Source of the DNA: Effrenium voratum
Lineage: Eukaryota; Sar; Dinophyceae; Suessiales; Symbiodiniaceae
Direction of reading: 5' to 3'
Length of the DNA stretch: 64,000 bases
Assembly (NCBI GenBank): GCA_963377175.1
Contig: CAUJNA010001879.1
Location: 163,201-227,200, forward strand
The translations under genes were made by a program, and so were the position numbers. The notes under the pieces were generated by a model. It worked only from the letters and a program-made list of their open reading frames with translations. It searched no databases and was not told the DNA's origin. Below, in pieces: positions 31,801-42,854 of this stretch (position 1 is the stretch's first letter; every line of letters starts with the position of its first letter).

Positions 31801-32143
31801 GACCTCCAAGATGGTGCTGAGTGTTCCTGTAAAACCACAAAACAAGGGTACCCTCAAAAACACAAACACACACACACACACCAAATAAGGTCCCTGGAAA
31901 AGAAGTTCAAAAGGATCCAATACAAATTCTCGACCCAAAAAAGGGTTCAGTCACTGAAACCCAGGTCGGGAGCAATCCTAACACAACCCTCACCCTTCAA
32001 ATGAGAAATTGCCCATTGATGTTTTTGCAAAACATCGCAGTTTAAAGCGGTACTACAAGCAAAGTCATAGAATTAGAGGGTCCCTTTTGCTTTTGCTGTT
32101 TAAAACAGACCAAAAGGGGTTCCCCAAACAAACACGCGCTCAC
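28876..32143. other. Unresolved host DNA
   Basis: Open frames are frequent on both strands, for example a 219-codon minus frame at 30506-31165 and plus frames at 30854-31396 and 31441-32004, but they cross apparent element copies (a fam5-like pair of ends at about 31064-31188, fam11 at 31585-31687). A short (CA)n tract is at 31861-31882. I could not derive a phase-consistent chain. Confidence 0.35.
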
Positions 32144-32698
32144 CTCACTAGAAGTTTGACAGTGCAGGTCCCTCAAACCTTCATCCGCGCCTTTCGCAAG
32201 AAGCTGCTGATGGAGGCCCCCCAAGTGCTGTAAGCGTGCCTGGGCCCCCAAGACAGAGGAGGCCCCACATACTGTGGATTTGTTTGGCGCTTTGCTCTTA
32301 GTGCATAGATCACAGGTGGATCTAGCGTTGCACGGCCACATATTGTGGATAGACAAAATCCGGTTCGCACCAACTGAGAAACTCTGGAAGGATGTATTCT
32401 TCTGCAAATACCAACCAATTATGGTTTCCCATGGTTTCAAGGTGGTTCGAAATGGATTTCGTCCATCCACAGTATTGCAAGTAAACCCACACCCGCCATA
32501 CAAATATGGCAGCTTGCGATAGATTAGGGCTTTGCTTGTTCCCTTACCTGCAATATTTAGTGCATCCACCGCAGCAGGCTGCAACACACAGCACATGGAT
32601 GATTCTTTCCGTTGCAGGAGTCCACCCAACCACAAGCTGCATAGCATACCGCAAGGCGGAGACAAAAAGGCGAACTTTGGCTTAAAGGCTTGAAGCAA
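32144..32698 (-). CDS. Two-exon gene part, intron containing a fam1 element
   Basis: Exon P (about 32690-32548) encodes a Cys/Leu-rich stretch ending VDALNIA and leaves at GCAG|GTAAGG in phase 1. The intron, 32547-32272 (276 nt), contains a whole fam1 copy and ends at a fam1-like acceptor AAATCCACAG|TA. Exon Q (32271-32144) continues in phase as a Gln/Leu/Gly-rich helix-like stretch (ARLQHLGGLHQQLLAKGADE) to a GAG|GTGAGC donor. Both ends of the gene are unresolved and no family is recognised. Confidence 0.55.
32343..32472. mobile_element. fam1 element with TA flanks
   Basis: Ends TTGTGGATAGACAAAATCC and GGATTTCGTCCATCCACAG lie between TA dinucleotides at 32341-32342 and 32473-32474. A second partial fam1 end, ACTGTGGATTTG, at 32271 provides the acceptor used by the surrounding gene. 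Confidence 0.7.
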
Positions 32699-32742
32699 AA
32701 ACGACGAGGAAAAGGAAGTACAACCCCCAGATGAATGGGCCC

Positions 32743-32852
32743 ATTTGGGTGTGGCTCAAAATTAAACAGGAGGGGCAAACCGCAGGTGTTGGTCCATGTT
32801 TCCACTCACCAGGGTTCCATTTTGGTACCGGTTTTTTGAGCCACAGCCATTT
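32743..32852. repeat. fam4 element, copy 2 (inverted relative to copy 1)
   Basis: GGGTGTGGCTCAAAA at the left is inverted at the right as TTTTTTGAGCCACAGCC. The interior (CCATGTTTCCACTCACCAGG) matches the reverse complement of the copy at 3224-3330. Confidence 0.62.
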
Positions 32853-35319
32853 AAAGTCATACTCTCAGAATGACTGCTTCAAGTGACCGGAAATTTCCAT
32901 AGGCATGGGGATCAATGTCCCACTTCCGATCCAGACACTTTCGACCCGCACCAAAAGCACCCAACTAAGAGGCCACCGGGACCAAACAAACAAGCTCGGA
33001 GTGGTGAAAATACCACCGCGGCCCCCCCCATTCACCATTAATGGCTTGGAGATAAGCTCAATCCGTTGGCCTCCATTTGCCTTAAGTTTTCCTGGGAAAA
33101 CAGGAAAAATAACATATGTTCTCAAGCAAATACGAGGACTCCCCTTAAAGCATTTGCAAGAAATGGAAGTAGCTTTTTGGCAAAACGATGCCATGTCCTG
33201 CTCGTTTGCTCATCCAGATACACGGCACGGCTCATTCTGAAGCCAAAAAGGACTTGAAGCCAGATCTTCTTTCTACCGGAAGCTGCAGGTCCCAAGGGAA
33301 ACACAAAAGACCGATCCGCGGAAAAGCCAGCAGTTTCCCTTGCAAAAGCTGATGTGCAAAATCCGTTTCAGGTGGCATGCCTCTATGTTCATACGTTTGT
33401 CTCTCAAAGGTACCATAAAATGAGTGGTTTCCTTCTGGTGTTCTTCGAACCACCAACCAAACAAGGCGGTCCACCATTTTGAGCACCCCCCGGTAGAATT
33501 TGATCCGTGCCCGGTGCCTTCACGGAATTGGTCCATTGGCATTTCATGCAAAACCATGTCTGTGAGACATATCCCTTTGAGCCTTTGTGTGATATAAAAG
33601 TCTGAGAATTAAATTTTCCCTTGCCCATGACAACTCTATCACTTGAGAGAATTCCCCCCCCCCCCCGAGACCGAGCGGATTTCCATAGGGCAAAGAGAAT
33701 CAGCACTCTCTGTCCGGCTAATCTCAAAGGGCTGTCCCCCTGCAACAAGAAAATGAAACCCTGGAAAGAAAACTACAATATGTTCAGTGATAGATCCCCC
33801 TCAAACCTTCAAAATCAAATGTCATAATATATTGTGACATCTATTCTGAGGCACACTGGAAGGGTCTTAAAACCCAGGCGTTCCACATGTGCAAAACCGC
33901 TGCCAGGGGGCTCCAATGAGTCAGCGACCTGGCGGCGAGTGCGTGCACTCATGCCATGGTCAATGGGGTGAGGAGTCATTTCAGGTATTGGTCCCTCTTT
34001 TGCTTGGGTTTGCCGCAAAAATGCTGCCTTGAGTTTGTCGCAACAACATGGGTTGGCGCAAACTGCATGTGTTTGTCGCGGAGCGCACGCTTCGCCCGGT
34101 GGAGTCATGGTACCCTCAAGAGGCCAAAGCAATACTCTGTGGGGAGTGGTCAAAACTATGGCCCCTTGTTGGAGCCTTGTGTCGCCTTTTAAAGGGGATA
34201 CCAAAAAGTGTCCCCAATTCCCTAAGTTTGGCAACCCCCCATGCGGCTGGTGCCCGCACAAAACGTTTCCAGGCTTTGGCTCCATTTTCCATGCTGCCCC
34301 GGCTTGACTTTTTGCCAGTGAGTGGGGAAACAATGATTTCACCCAAAAGGCTCAAGGCTAAAGATTCACCGCGAACAGCAGCCAAGAAAATAGGGGGTTG
34401 AGTGATGACAACCACTCCCAAGGGTTATGACCTATAGGTGGGATGAAAGTACTCGGAGAGCCACCAAATCCAGGCAATTCTTCAGGCCAAATTCTTCCCC
34501 CAGATCCAAAGAAAACCACAAGCGCTGGGTTTGCCCAAAGGAGCGGAATGAGGGGTGGTGCTTGCCCAGTGCAATGATCTTCGATTGTAGCCCGGAAGGC
34601 GCGGGGTAAAATCTGAAGATAATACTGGCACTCTGGGGTAACATGGTGACTTTCGGATTCTGCGAGCGATCTTTAGCCAACCTTGAAACCTAAAATGGGC
34701 TCTGTTGAAGACCCAAGAGAACACGCTCAAATGGAAGCCTGCCTGCGGCCCACCTGCACTTGCCTCCGGGAATGGGTGCTGCCATGAGACAACGCCCATG
34801 CCACCCAGGATGCACATCCCCTTCCCTTTCAAAAAACACACACACACAATTCTATAGCAACAGAGGTTGCAACCAGCACGCATCTCAGGGCGCCTTGGCA
34901 GATTTCAAGATGGATTATCGAATTCCAGGCACAGGTCTGGCGCTGGGTTTAAATGGGAATCCTGGTGTTCTCCAAAATCCGAAGGAATGAACGTGACACA
35001 ACCCAGTGAATTTCCATCAATAAAATCGGCATCCTTCTCTTGGGCGTTGATTCACCTCCAATCAACATGGAACCTGACGTTCGAGGGGTCCTGATTTGGA
35101 CCATGTTCCTTTTAAAGGGACCGTTTCCCGGACGTCAAGTTCCATGTGAAAAACGTGGGAGGACGAAACCTCCCAAACCAAAGTTGATTAAAGGACATAT
35201 GGGTCTGAAGTTTAAGAGACCCTTTGGTGGACACCATTTAGGCGATTTAGGTGGGGATTCATGTCCAGCCACTTTGGAGGGGTTTCCGACTCTTAACATT
35301 CATAGCCATCTCACCGCAG
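32853..35319. other. Unresolved host DNA with element fragments
   Basis: fam11 ends appear around 33070-33167 and 33773. A fam10 copy at 35065-35148 has ends ACATGGAACCTGACGT and ACGTCAAGTTCCATGT. Long overlapping open frames on both strands at 33815-34421 could not be turned into a spliced model. A C13 run is at about 33655-33667. Confidence 0.35.
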
Positions 35320-35577
35320 GTGGTTGAACGGAAGAGCCCCACCTGGAGCTCTGCGTCCGGTAAGAGCTGCGACAAGGTCTGCGCTGCCTGCGTGTCCACG
35401 AAAGTCGGTCGGCTGAAGAACCATATGGCCATACTGTGGATGGACGAAATCCTGCACCACCTCTAGGAAACCCTGGAAGGATGATTCGCCTGTACATGCC
35501 AACAAACAATGGTTTCCATGGTTTCAGACTGGTGCAGGATTTCGTCCATCCACAGTATGGATCCCATGCGGGGGTAG
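35320..35577 (+). CDS. Gene end with a perfect fam1 introner
   Basis: After CTCACCGCAG a frame of 38 codons (WSSASGKSCDKVCAACVSTK within it, Cys-rich) runs into the fam1 element. Using the terminal-repeat donor CT|GTGGATGG and acceptor CCACAG|T removes 35436-35555 and continues for six codons to TAG 35575-35577. The phase is consistent but the last exon is very short, so the downstream join needs a transcript. The two CxxC-like pairs could bind a metal. Confidence 0.48.
35434..35555. mobile_element. fam1 reference copy: perfect 29-bp inverted repeat including TA
   Basis: The left arm starts ATACTGTGGATGGACGAAAT at 35431 and runs to 35459. The right arm, 35530-35558, is its exact reverse complement. 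TA at 35432-35433 and 35556-35557 fits a TA target duplication, as in Tc1/mariner-type elements. The 122-bp body has no coding capacity. Perfect arms imply a recent insertion. Confidence 0.85.
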
Positions 35578-36191
35578 ACTACAGTGAGTATAACTATAAA
35601 TATGGAAGGCCCTGACGAAAGTCTTGAGCCCTCTTAAACTTGTCCTAAACAAGAAGACAGCCTCATTTTAAGGGTTCACCCCACATAATTAACAGCCAAC
35701 CCCAGAAAATCACATGCTGGCAATCCGTTGCCCCAAGCAATAAACACATGGGAAAGGATGTTTGAAGAGGTCTACCCAAGATGCAAGTCACAATTGGCGG
35801 ATATATCCACCCCGATGGCAAGGGTACTTCCGTAGTTCTTGATGAGACAAGAATCGGCCCGGCCCAGCCCCTGAAAAAAAAGAGGAAGAAGTTGAAACCC
35901 AAACCGTTGAAGAGTTGAAATCAACCCAAGAAAAGCTGAAAGCCGGACTTGCACCCACTGTCTGAGTTCCCTTCCCCTTCAGTCTGCCGGGCGCTGACAT
36001 CTTCCATCCGGACATGGGGATGCGGTCAAACACCCTCCGGACCTGTTTGCCAAAATGATCCGCCAAGCATCTGCCAAAATGCTGCCCTCCCAGCACTTAG
36101 CAGCCGGGATCCGAGTTCAGTGGGTGGACCATGGTTCCTTTGAAGGGGTCCCGAAAAAACGTCGCAAGTTCCATATGAAAAGAAGTGGGAG

Positions 36192-36729
36192 GGTTACGGA
36201 GAAAACTCTGGCGAGAAAGGGGAATCAGTCTTCGGATGTTCATTGGGATATCGCTCGTCCCAAAAGCACCACGTTCCACTCAACCCGGTCGGCCGTGTTC
36301 GGCCATTGGGGGTGTACCCTCAAACCGAAATGGGCTGTGGGTCAAAACCCAAATCGCGGCAACGGTGAACATCCCAATCCAAAATAGACTAACGTGGGTG
36401 GTGAATTCACCGAAAACCCCAAAATGGGATCCCAAAAGGGTTTTGAACCATGGCCAAATGGAGGGAGTCAAAGGGAAAACTGGAAAGCTGAGCCCTGGAA
36501 TCTTGGGCGCCCTGGGGTTTGGGGCAGCTTGACCTCCACAGGGCTGTCGGGGTCGCCCGGCACCGCCAGAACCAGCACCGGGCACCCGGGGGTCATCCTC
36601 GGACCAAAAAAAAATCCACTCGAAACTCGCGTGACTCAAAGTAGGGGAACCCACTCAAATGGGGAGGGACGGGACGGGGGGGGTCCTCTTGGTTTCCTTT
36701 TAGACTTCCCCCCCCCCTCCCCAGATTAG
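36192..36729 (+). CDS. Two-exon gene part with a fam3 introner
   Basis: Exon 1 (about 36192-36301) follows the GGGAG|G end of a fam10 copy and reads KGNQSSDVHWDIARPKST and on to TTC G|. The fam3 intron 36302-36463 (162 nt, donor GCCATTG, acceptor AATGGAG) joins in phase 1 to exon 2, which starts SQRENWKAEPWNLGRPGVWG and stays open to 36729 with a Gly/Ser/Thr/Pro-rich reading. The true 3' end of exon 2 is uncertain because low-complexity G and C runs follow at 36670-36720. No family recognised. Confidence 0.57.
36302..36463. mobile_element. fam3 introner, longest copy (162 bp)
   Basis: The ends are GGCCATTGGG and GTTTTGAACCATGGCCAAAT. It holds an extra internal CTGTGGGTCAAAACC, as if part of a second fam3 end were included, plus the usual CCAAAATAGACTAA and GGGTGGTGAATTCACC. 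Confidence 0.68.
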
Positions 36730-38286
36730 TGCTGCTGGTGCTGCTGGTGCTGCTTTGCTGCTGGCTCATCTACATCTCCCCCCAAAAAGTTTGCTCTTGG
36801 GCTTCCTTTGAGAACCCCACCCCCCTCCAACCAAAGACCTGCCTTTGGCTCGAGAAACGCCCGAGTTAACGCGCCAGACAAGGACCTCCCTTGGCCCGAT
36901 AGTAGGCACGATCGGTGAGGGGTTTGGTACAAAACTGCCGGTGTAGGGGTTGAAGGCGGAACTCATGTCCCACGAAATCCAGCGGACTCACGAAATGTTC
37001 TATGTGGTAGGGTCCGTAGGGGAACCTACGTCATTTTGCCTGTGGTTCAGGTGAGCACCCAACACCCGAGGTTTATTCAACAGAAGGTCAAGATAGCTTC
37101 TTGGCCCAAATCTGGGGTACACAGAAAACACTGTGTTCCGATTCTCTTCGATACTTGACATCCAAACATATTATAGCTTTGGAGGAGACCCAAAGTTTGT
37201 CGAACCCCCCTCCTTATCGGATAAGACACCTTGGCAGTGCATGGGGCTTCCAAGCAAGACAAAAATTATAATGTTAATAACCATGGTCAACCAGTTACCT
37301 GACGCACCCCTATGAAATGCACCTGCTTTAAAGGGAAACCACCTCCGGCACCAAAGGGGGGGCCTCATTTCATGAAGCTTGGAGCAAGGCGGAGGTTACG
37401 GATGCACCCTTTTTTTTTGAAAACAAGTTTAAGGGATAGGAGCAACATGCTAAAATAAGAATATTTTGCCGATTCAGCTCCCCTTTTTACAGTCCGCACT
37501 TTGACATTTCCTGGCCCCACAATAGACTTGGGATTGCAGACCCCCAGAATCGTTGCACACCTCAGTCCCCTGATCCATCTGTTTCTTGCGGACACCTCTC
37601 AACGACATGATCTGAGCCATTGGACCCCTCCGGGGCAATTCCGCTGGTGGAAATGGAACGTTCGGACATCCATGACATGTCGTTCTTTTTGCAACTCACC
37701 AAACATGGGCAACAGGTGGCTATGTATCTGAGTCGCAATCAATGAAGCCTGGTATTCAAGTGGTCGCAACACCGTGTAAACAGTCAACAATTCATCAGGT
37801 GCGCCTGTCATTGGGGGAACCCCTTTTGGTTTGTTTTGCCTCCATTTGCTTAAGTCCCCTTAAAGAAAAGCATAGTGCTACATTCTCTTCAAACCAACAG
37901 TGGATATAAAACGTATTCAGCAACAAATGGAAGTTTAATGGGATACCAAAAGGACCATAGGTGGCCTTTTGGAAATATAGATGGCCCTGGTAAATGGAAT
38001 AAACTCCATGTAAACCAGGGCCCTCTATTTTTGAAGCAAACAAACCAAAAAGGACACCTATGAAAAGGACACCAAGCATGAGACACACGGCATCTGCCCC
38101 AACAAACAGCGCGCCCGATCCGCCGTGCTGCGGCACGCCGTAGGCGTCCGCGGCCATCGTGGGCGCAGACTGCGGGAAGCCTTCCTCGCGAGGTTCGCGC
38201 GAGGGGGCCGCAGGTGACACATCCAAACATATGCATATAAACCTGTCAACACACAATAAGGGTCATTAGACATTCTATCAATTTCA
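36730..38286. other. Element-rich stretch without a resolved gene
   Basis: Contains CTG/CAG-type trinucleotides at 36731-36770, a fam8 copy at about 37095-37193, a fam11 copy at 37839-37933 and a fam5 copy at 37956-38062 whose ends CATAGGTGGCCTTTTGG and CCAAAAAGGACACCTATG are nearly perfect inverted repeats. A GC-rich coding-like patch on the minus strand lies at 38080-38225. Confidence 0.45.
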
Positions 38287-38287
38287 C

Positions 38288-38322
<35 letters not shown>

Positions 38323-38402
38323 CACATATATATATATATTACATATGTTCACATATACATGCTCATCTTATTTGTGCATACATATCTATATATATATATA
38401 GA
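38287..38402. repeat. (TA)n-rich microsatellite
   Basis: Three TA runs separated by short ACATA or CACATA interruptions, then TATCTATATATATATA. Confidence 0.9.
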
Positions 38403-38642
38403 TATAATAGCCCTACGGCTAGGAATCATGTTGTGATTCCCAGGCCGGGGGCTTCCTCGGTGTCTGTTCGGTTTCGGGCGGACTCGGCTTCGCTCCTTGA
38501 GCCGCTCCGCCAGCGACTTGGCCGCCTGCTCCGAGGCGGCGTGGCCCAGCAGCGCCGCGGCGAAGGCCTCCTACGTCTCGGGGACAAAAACCCTCGAAGG
38601 GTGCTTCCTGGGCTTGATGTATGTGTGGGTTAATATGCTTTT

Positions 38643-38772
38643 GTATGTATGTATGTATGTATGCATGTATGTATGTATGCATGCATGCATGCATGCATAC
38701 ATACATACATACATACATACATACATGCATGCATGCATGCATACATACATACATACATACATGCATGCATGC
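38643..38772. repeat. Palindromic ATGT/ATGC/ATAC tetranucleotide array ending in the gap
   Basis: (TATG)n turns into (CATG)n, then into (CATA)n, then again (GCAT)n, so the tract is self-complementary and can fold back on itself. It ends at the N-block. Open frames made of repeating Met-Tyr-Val-Cys or His-Thr-Tyr-Ile are artefacts. Confidence 0.92.
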
Positions 38773-38872
38773 NNNNNNNNNNNNNNNNNNNNNNNNNNNN
38801 NNNNNNNNNNNNNNNNNNNNNNNNNNNNNNNNNNNNNNNNNNNNNNNNNNNNNNNNNNNNNNNNNNNNNNNN
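38773..38872. other. Assembly gap, 100 N
   Basis: Exactly 100 N, the conventional placeholder for a gap of unknown size. It interrupts the palindromic repeat, so true order and distance across it are unproven. Confidence 0.99.
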
Positions 38873-40687
38873 CAGCTTGCTACAATCCAAGCTCGGCACG
38901 CATCAAGTAGAATGAGGGTTATTCCCGAGCATATCCTGAGCACCAGCAAGTAAAAGTGGATAAGGAGCAAAAGCAAAAGGTCAAAAGGTCGGTGTTGGTC
39001 AAAAGGTCAAAAGAGGGTATTTTAGCTCGTCCCAAAACAAAGTCTTTTCTCACTTTCCTGATGGCAAAGTTTTAGTCTGAACATGTTGCTTGCAGCTGAA
39101 ATGGTCCCAGAAGGTATGAAGTCCAGGAACTCGGGAAGTGAGTCCAGAGGCTGGGTGCATCAGGCAAGTGGCTAGTTGCCTTGGTCATAACCCGCTCAGA
39201 GAAGGTTCTCCGTTTTCACCTTGAAACATTTCCCCTATAGAAAGCAAGGGACGCTTACCTTCGACAAAACGTGTGACGCTTAAAGCTTAGACCCCCCGCA
39301 GAAAGTTAAATCTTTTGCTGGCTGAATGGACAATGGTGGACACCCAACAAGGCAAGAAGTCTAAAAAAGGCTAGCCCTGCAAAGGGAACCCTGTTGAAGG
39401 ACAAAATGTTGGCTGCGAATTAACAAATCCATCCTATTAGCTGGGGCTGTCCCCTCCAAAAGTGGTCGGAATCCCCACAAAAAGGGGACACCTCCGATTA
39501 TACTGCTAATCAACCAGGGGTTCTGCCATTTCCGGGGTTCCCACTTACATCCAACCAAAACGTAGCACTCCTCAACATAGCACCTCGAGGTCGCTTCAAG
39601 AGGAAACTGATCTTCCAGGTACCCTACACTGTTGCTATGCAGGGTTCCCATTAATCCAGAAAACGCTTTGGATCTGGCGAATCTGTGGATCCACCCCTCT
39701 AGAATAGTTGCAGAGTAGTAGCAGATTACCAGAAACGCACCAACAGGGGGGAAGAACAGGTCAAGATCCACACAAAAAAGCGCTCCAAACCGTTCTAGGG
39801 AACTGGTCAAACCCACAAAAAGCGCAATACGACCGTTTTGGCAATATGGCGAAACCCGCATAAAAAGTGCAATTTGCCAAACAAAAACACGTTCTCTAGA
39901 CTTGGGTCACAGGACCTGGCCAGACTTCAGCTGGAGCCAATCCACCTGGCTCGGACCTGCGGCTCGGACCCGCGAGCGGCTCGCCCGGCTCGCGCGGCTC
40001 GCCCGGCCGGCCTTCGCCCCCGAAGAAGCTGCGGCTCACCGAGTCGGCGGCCGCCAGCCGCAGGTCCTGGAGTCAGGAAGCGGATTTGGCCCGAAGCCGA
40101 CGACGTTTGCATGGGGTGGGTCCTCTGTTTTACGGGACCCCCACAACATATATATATATATATTATGTTTATATATTATGTGTATATATATATATATATG
40201 TTATGGTGGTGCTCGTTTTGGTTTGCCTTTAAAACTGCCAACACAAGTCAGTGGTTGTCCTCTTTGAGACATGCTTGGAAACCAAAAGATACATGGCCCT
40301 GGTAAATGGAATATATGGCATCTAAACCAGCCATCTATCTGTCTATCCAAACTTGCCGAACAAGGCCACCTATGGGTGTAACATGGGGGTTGGTCAAAAT
40401 CCGGATGAGTTCCTTTTTGGCTCTCCTTCAAACCGAACCCGAAAAGGGTACCTCAACAACGAGAAGATAAACACATGTTGAGCTTCGTCTACCGAAATGA
40501 CATCATGTTGGAGGAAACCCGGCGGCCTACAGAATTACACACATCCAACTCCACTTATGATGATGATAGCCGGATTTGGAATCCCCAATGTCCTTGAAGA
40601 TTGCCGAGCCATGCTCCCTCTTGGAACGCTTAGCTCAACGGACAGAATATCCCGGCATGCCGCCGCGGCTGTCTCGCAGGCCGTCAC
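38873..40687. other. Unresolved; TA repeat and a fam5 copy
   Basis: A minus-strand frame of 166 codons at 39361-39861 has reasonable composition but no clear splice edges. A GC-rich patch with tandem GCTCG units lies at 39950-40030. A TA-rich microsatellite runs from about 40145 to 40200, and a fam5-like element (CCCTGGTAAATGGAA core) from about 40268 to 40378. Confidence 0.4.
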
Positions 40688-40946
40688 CAATGCTGCGGTT
40701 CCACTCGCAGTCATTAAGCAGCAGGGTCAATGCAGCGCCACTTCGTGCACTTCTTGCCTGCAGGTATTCAGATTCAACTTTGGAAGCCTCGGCTTCGGCA
40801 ACCTCAGCGTCTGGAAACTCAGCTTCTGCTTGCAAATCAATATCAACCAGGACCGGCTGCGATTTGTCTGCAACCGCTGCAGATGTAGCTGCTGCCTCTG
40901 AGCGCAATGTTTCCAAGGATGTCTCAGCAGCCACTTTTTTCAAGAT
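40688..40946 (-). CDS. Candidate exon, Ala/Glu-rich coiled-coil-like
   Basis: On the minus strand a pyrimidine-rich acceptor ending CTGGGAG (40947) opens 86 codons to a CATTG|GTGACG donor. The reading begins ILKKVAAETSLETLRSEAAA and continues with an acidic stretch rich in Ala, Glu and Val, then a Leu-rich segment. Heptad-like spacing suggests a coiled coil. Codon third positions are balanced to GC-rich, as in other exons here. Entry is phase 0 and exit phase 1. The family is unknown. Confidence 0.6.
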
Positions 40947-42854
40947 CTCCCAGGCGGACAGTTAAAGAAGACCGGCAATCCACAATTTGAAGTGCCCTTC
41001 ACAGGGAGCTTCCTTTGATTTCCCTTCCCAAAGAAGGGTACATGGATATACAAGACAAAGCCATAGCAGCGTGGATTCTCTGGGGTACAACCCAAATCAT
41101 ATGTCGAGTCTCTGATTCATATTTCATCTACCCGAAAAATGAACTATGGTCAAACAAAGTCCGGATGTCCGTGGGATTGCCATGATTCCCCCAGCACGTT
41201 TCAAGTCCACTCAGGGAGGTGCAATGGTTCTTCCTGGGGGTCTCCCTGTAACATGGGGATCCTGGGTAATGAGGGGTCCCAAGTCTTGACTGCTTCAATA
41301 CAGTTCATAAGAGCAAGCTGACAGTATTGCAACGATCAAGCAAACCAACAAGCCCACCTACGACTGGTCCCTCTGCGAAAACAAGAGGAAATCAGGAGTC
41401 ACAAACTAGCTACGTTGACAAAGGTGTCGAACCTGTTTTGCGGGTGACAACCGAACGACTAAATCGTTAAGTGTCAGAGGTCTCATAGGCTTGCTTTTGA
41501 GACCCTCTTTAAGAGATGCTCTCTTGGGCTACAACGGAACACATCAGTGAACAACACGGGGACCTCTCTGAGTGGTTGTCCATGTCGCTTTGGAAAACCC
41601 TTCTCCAAGTGCGGAGCCCAGAACAGGCTCCCAACAAATCCTCAGAGGTGGCTACCCCCCCAAGCTTCCAACTGCCACTTGGAGACACAAGCTGCAAAAA
41701 GGACCCTCAAAATTTGGAACCAAGTGTAGGGGTTTGCTTGTTTGTGGCACGGACGTCCCTCTCTCTCTCTTGCTTTCTCTCCCTCTCTCTCTCTTTCTCT
41801 CGTCTCTCTTCTGTCCTTGGCCAGCTCTGGCCAAGTGTATTGGTGCCACGGCTCCTTCCCTGTGGTTTCGAGGCCCAGCGATTTCTGAGAGCAAACGCGG
41901 GGCGTCAGGCCGAAACCAAATAAATCTATGCAGCTGTTGGCAATCAACACAGCTTGCGTGGTTGCCATGGTCAACGGCCGGCCCAACTCTGCTAGTCCCC
42001 TGTGAAACCAACGGGCAATGGAACCTTTAAAAGCCAACAGTACACCAATACACTAACGTTTGACCAAGCAAATGAAAGTGGAACATGTGCAGCAAACATA
42101 TGCACATGGGTGTGTCTGTGTTTGAGGCTCGGTACCCTTCTTTCGGTCGGCATTGAAAAGGAAACCGAGGGGTGGGGTTTTGACACAGTACCCGTAGATC
42201 CAATCCCCACCCCGGTCATACTCTGCCCCCCCACCCCCTGAAATGGTTGTGGGCCGGGTTGAAACGCACATGTATACATATACACCCACGCAGTAAGTCT
42301 AATCGTCCAAGCGACGGGCCATAATACTATTTTCAACTTGCACATTTTCCATTTGGTTGTCGGGCCTCCCGCTAGGACTTGTCAAGGGAAACTAGAGGAT
42401 CCGTGACAGCCGCTGGGGGGGGGGGGCTTTGCGTTCTAAGTCGCCGCAGCCTTTTTTTGGGGGGGGATACGGAGAGATTGATGTAAACATCTACGAGCAA
42501 GCCAGCGAACAACATCAACAGCACCCTGCGCTAAGCAAACCCAAGAAGAATCGCTATTGCAAGGTGCAACGTGTTACTGCCCCATCTTGCAGATCGAGTT
42601 ATCTTATATATTTACTTAGAAATAATAAAAAAAAAAACAATCAATAGCCAAAGAGGAACAATAACAAAAACACACTCAGTTGGCGTATTGTTTGTTTGAC
42701 AAAAATCAAGTCCGTTGGCATATGTGGGTGTTTGTCGGCGCCCTAATGGGGGAATCGCTCGACATGTTTCGGGGCTTTGGCTCGAACGCCCGCCTTCATC
42801 GTTCTCGTGCGCCGCTGCGGACCTGCCGTGGCCCCTCAGATCCAGGCGCAGCAC
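40947..42854. other. Unresolved host DNA
   Basis: Apart from the CT tract there are G- and C-runs at 42416-42427 and 42460-42466 and an A-rich patch at 42608-42650. Overlapping open frames at 41516-42037 run on both strands. I could not assign exons. Confidence 0.35.
41758..41815. repeat. (CT)n-rich tract
   Basis: A pyrimidine-only stretch of CTCT units with TTG and CC interruptions. Confidence 0.85.

Noticed and set aside
38419..38976. Frames of Met-Tyr-Val-Cys and His-Thr-Tyr-Ile repeats across the N gap
   Set aside because: They come from the tetranucleotide repeat and run through unknown bases.
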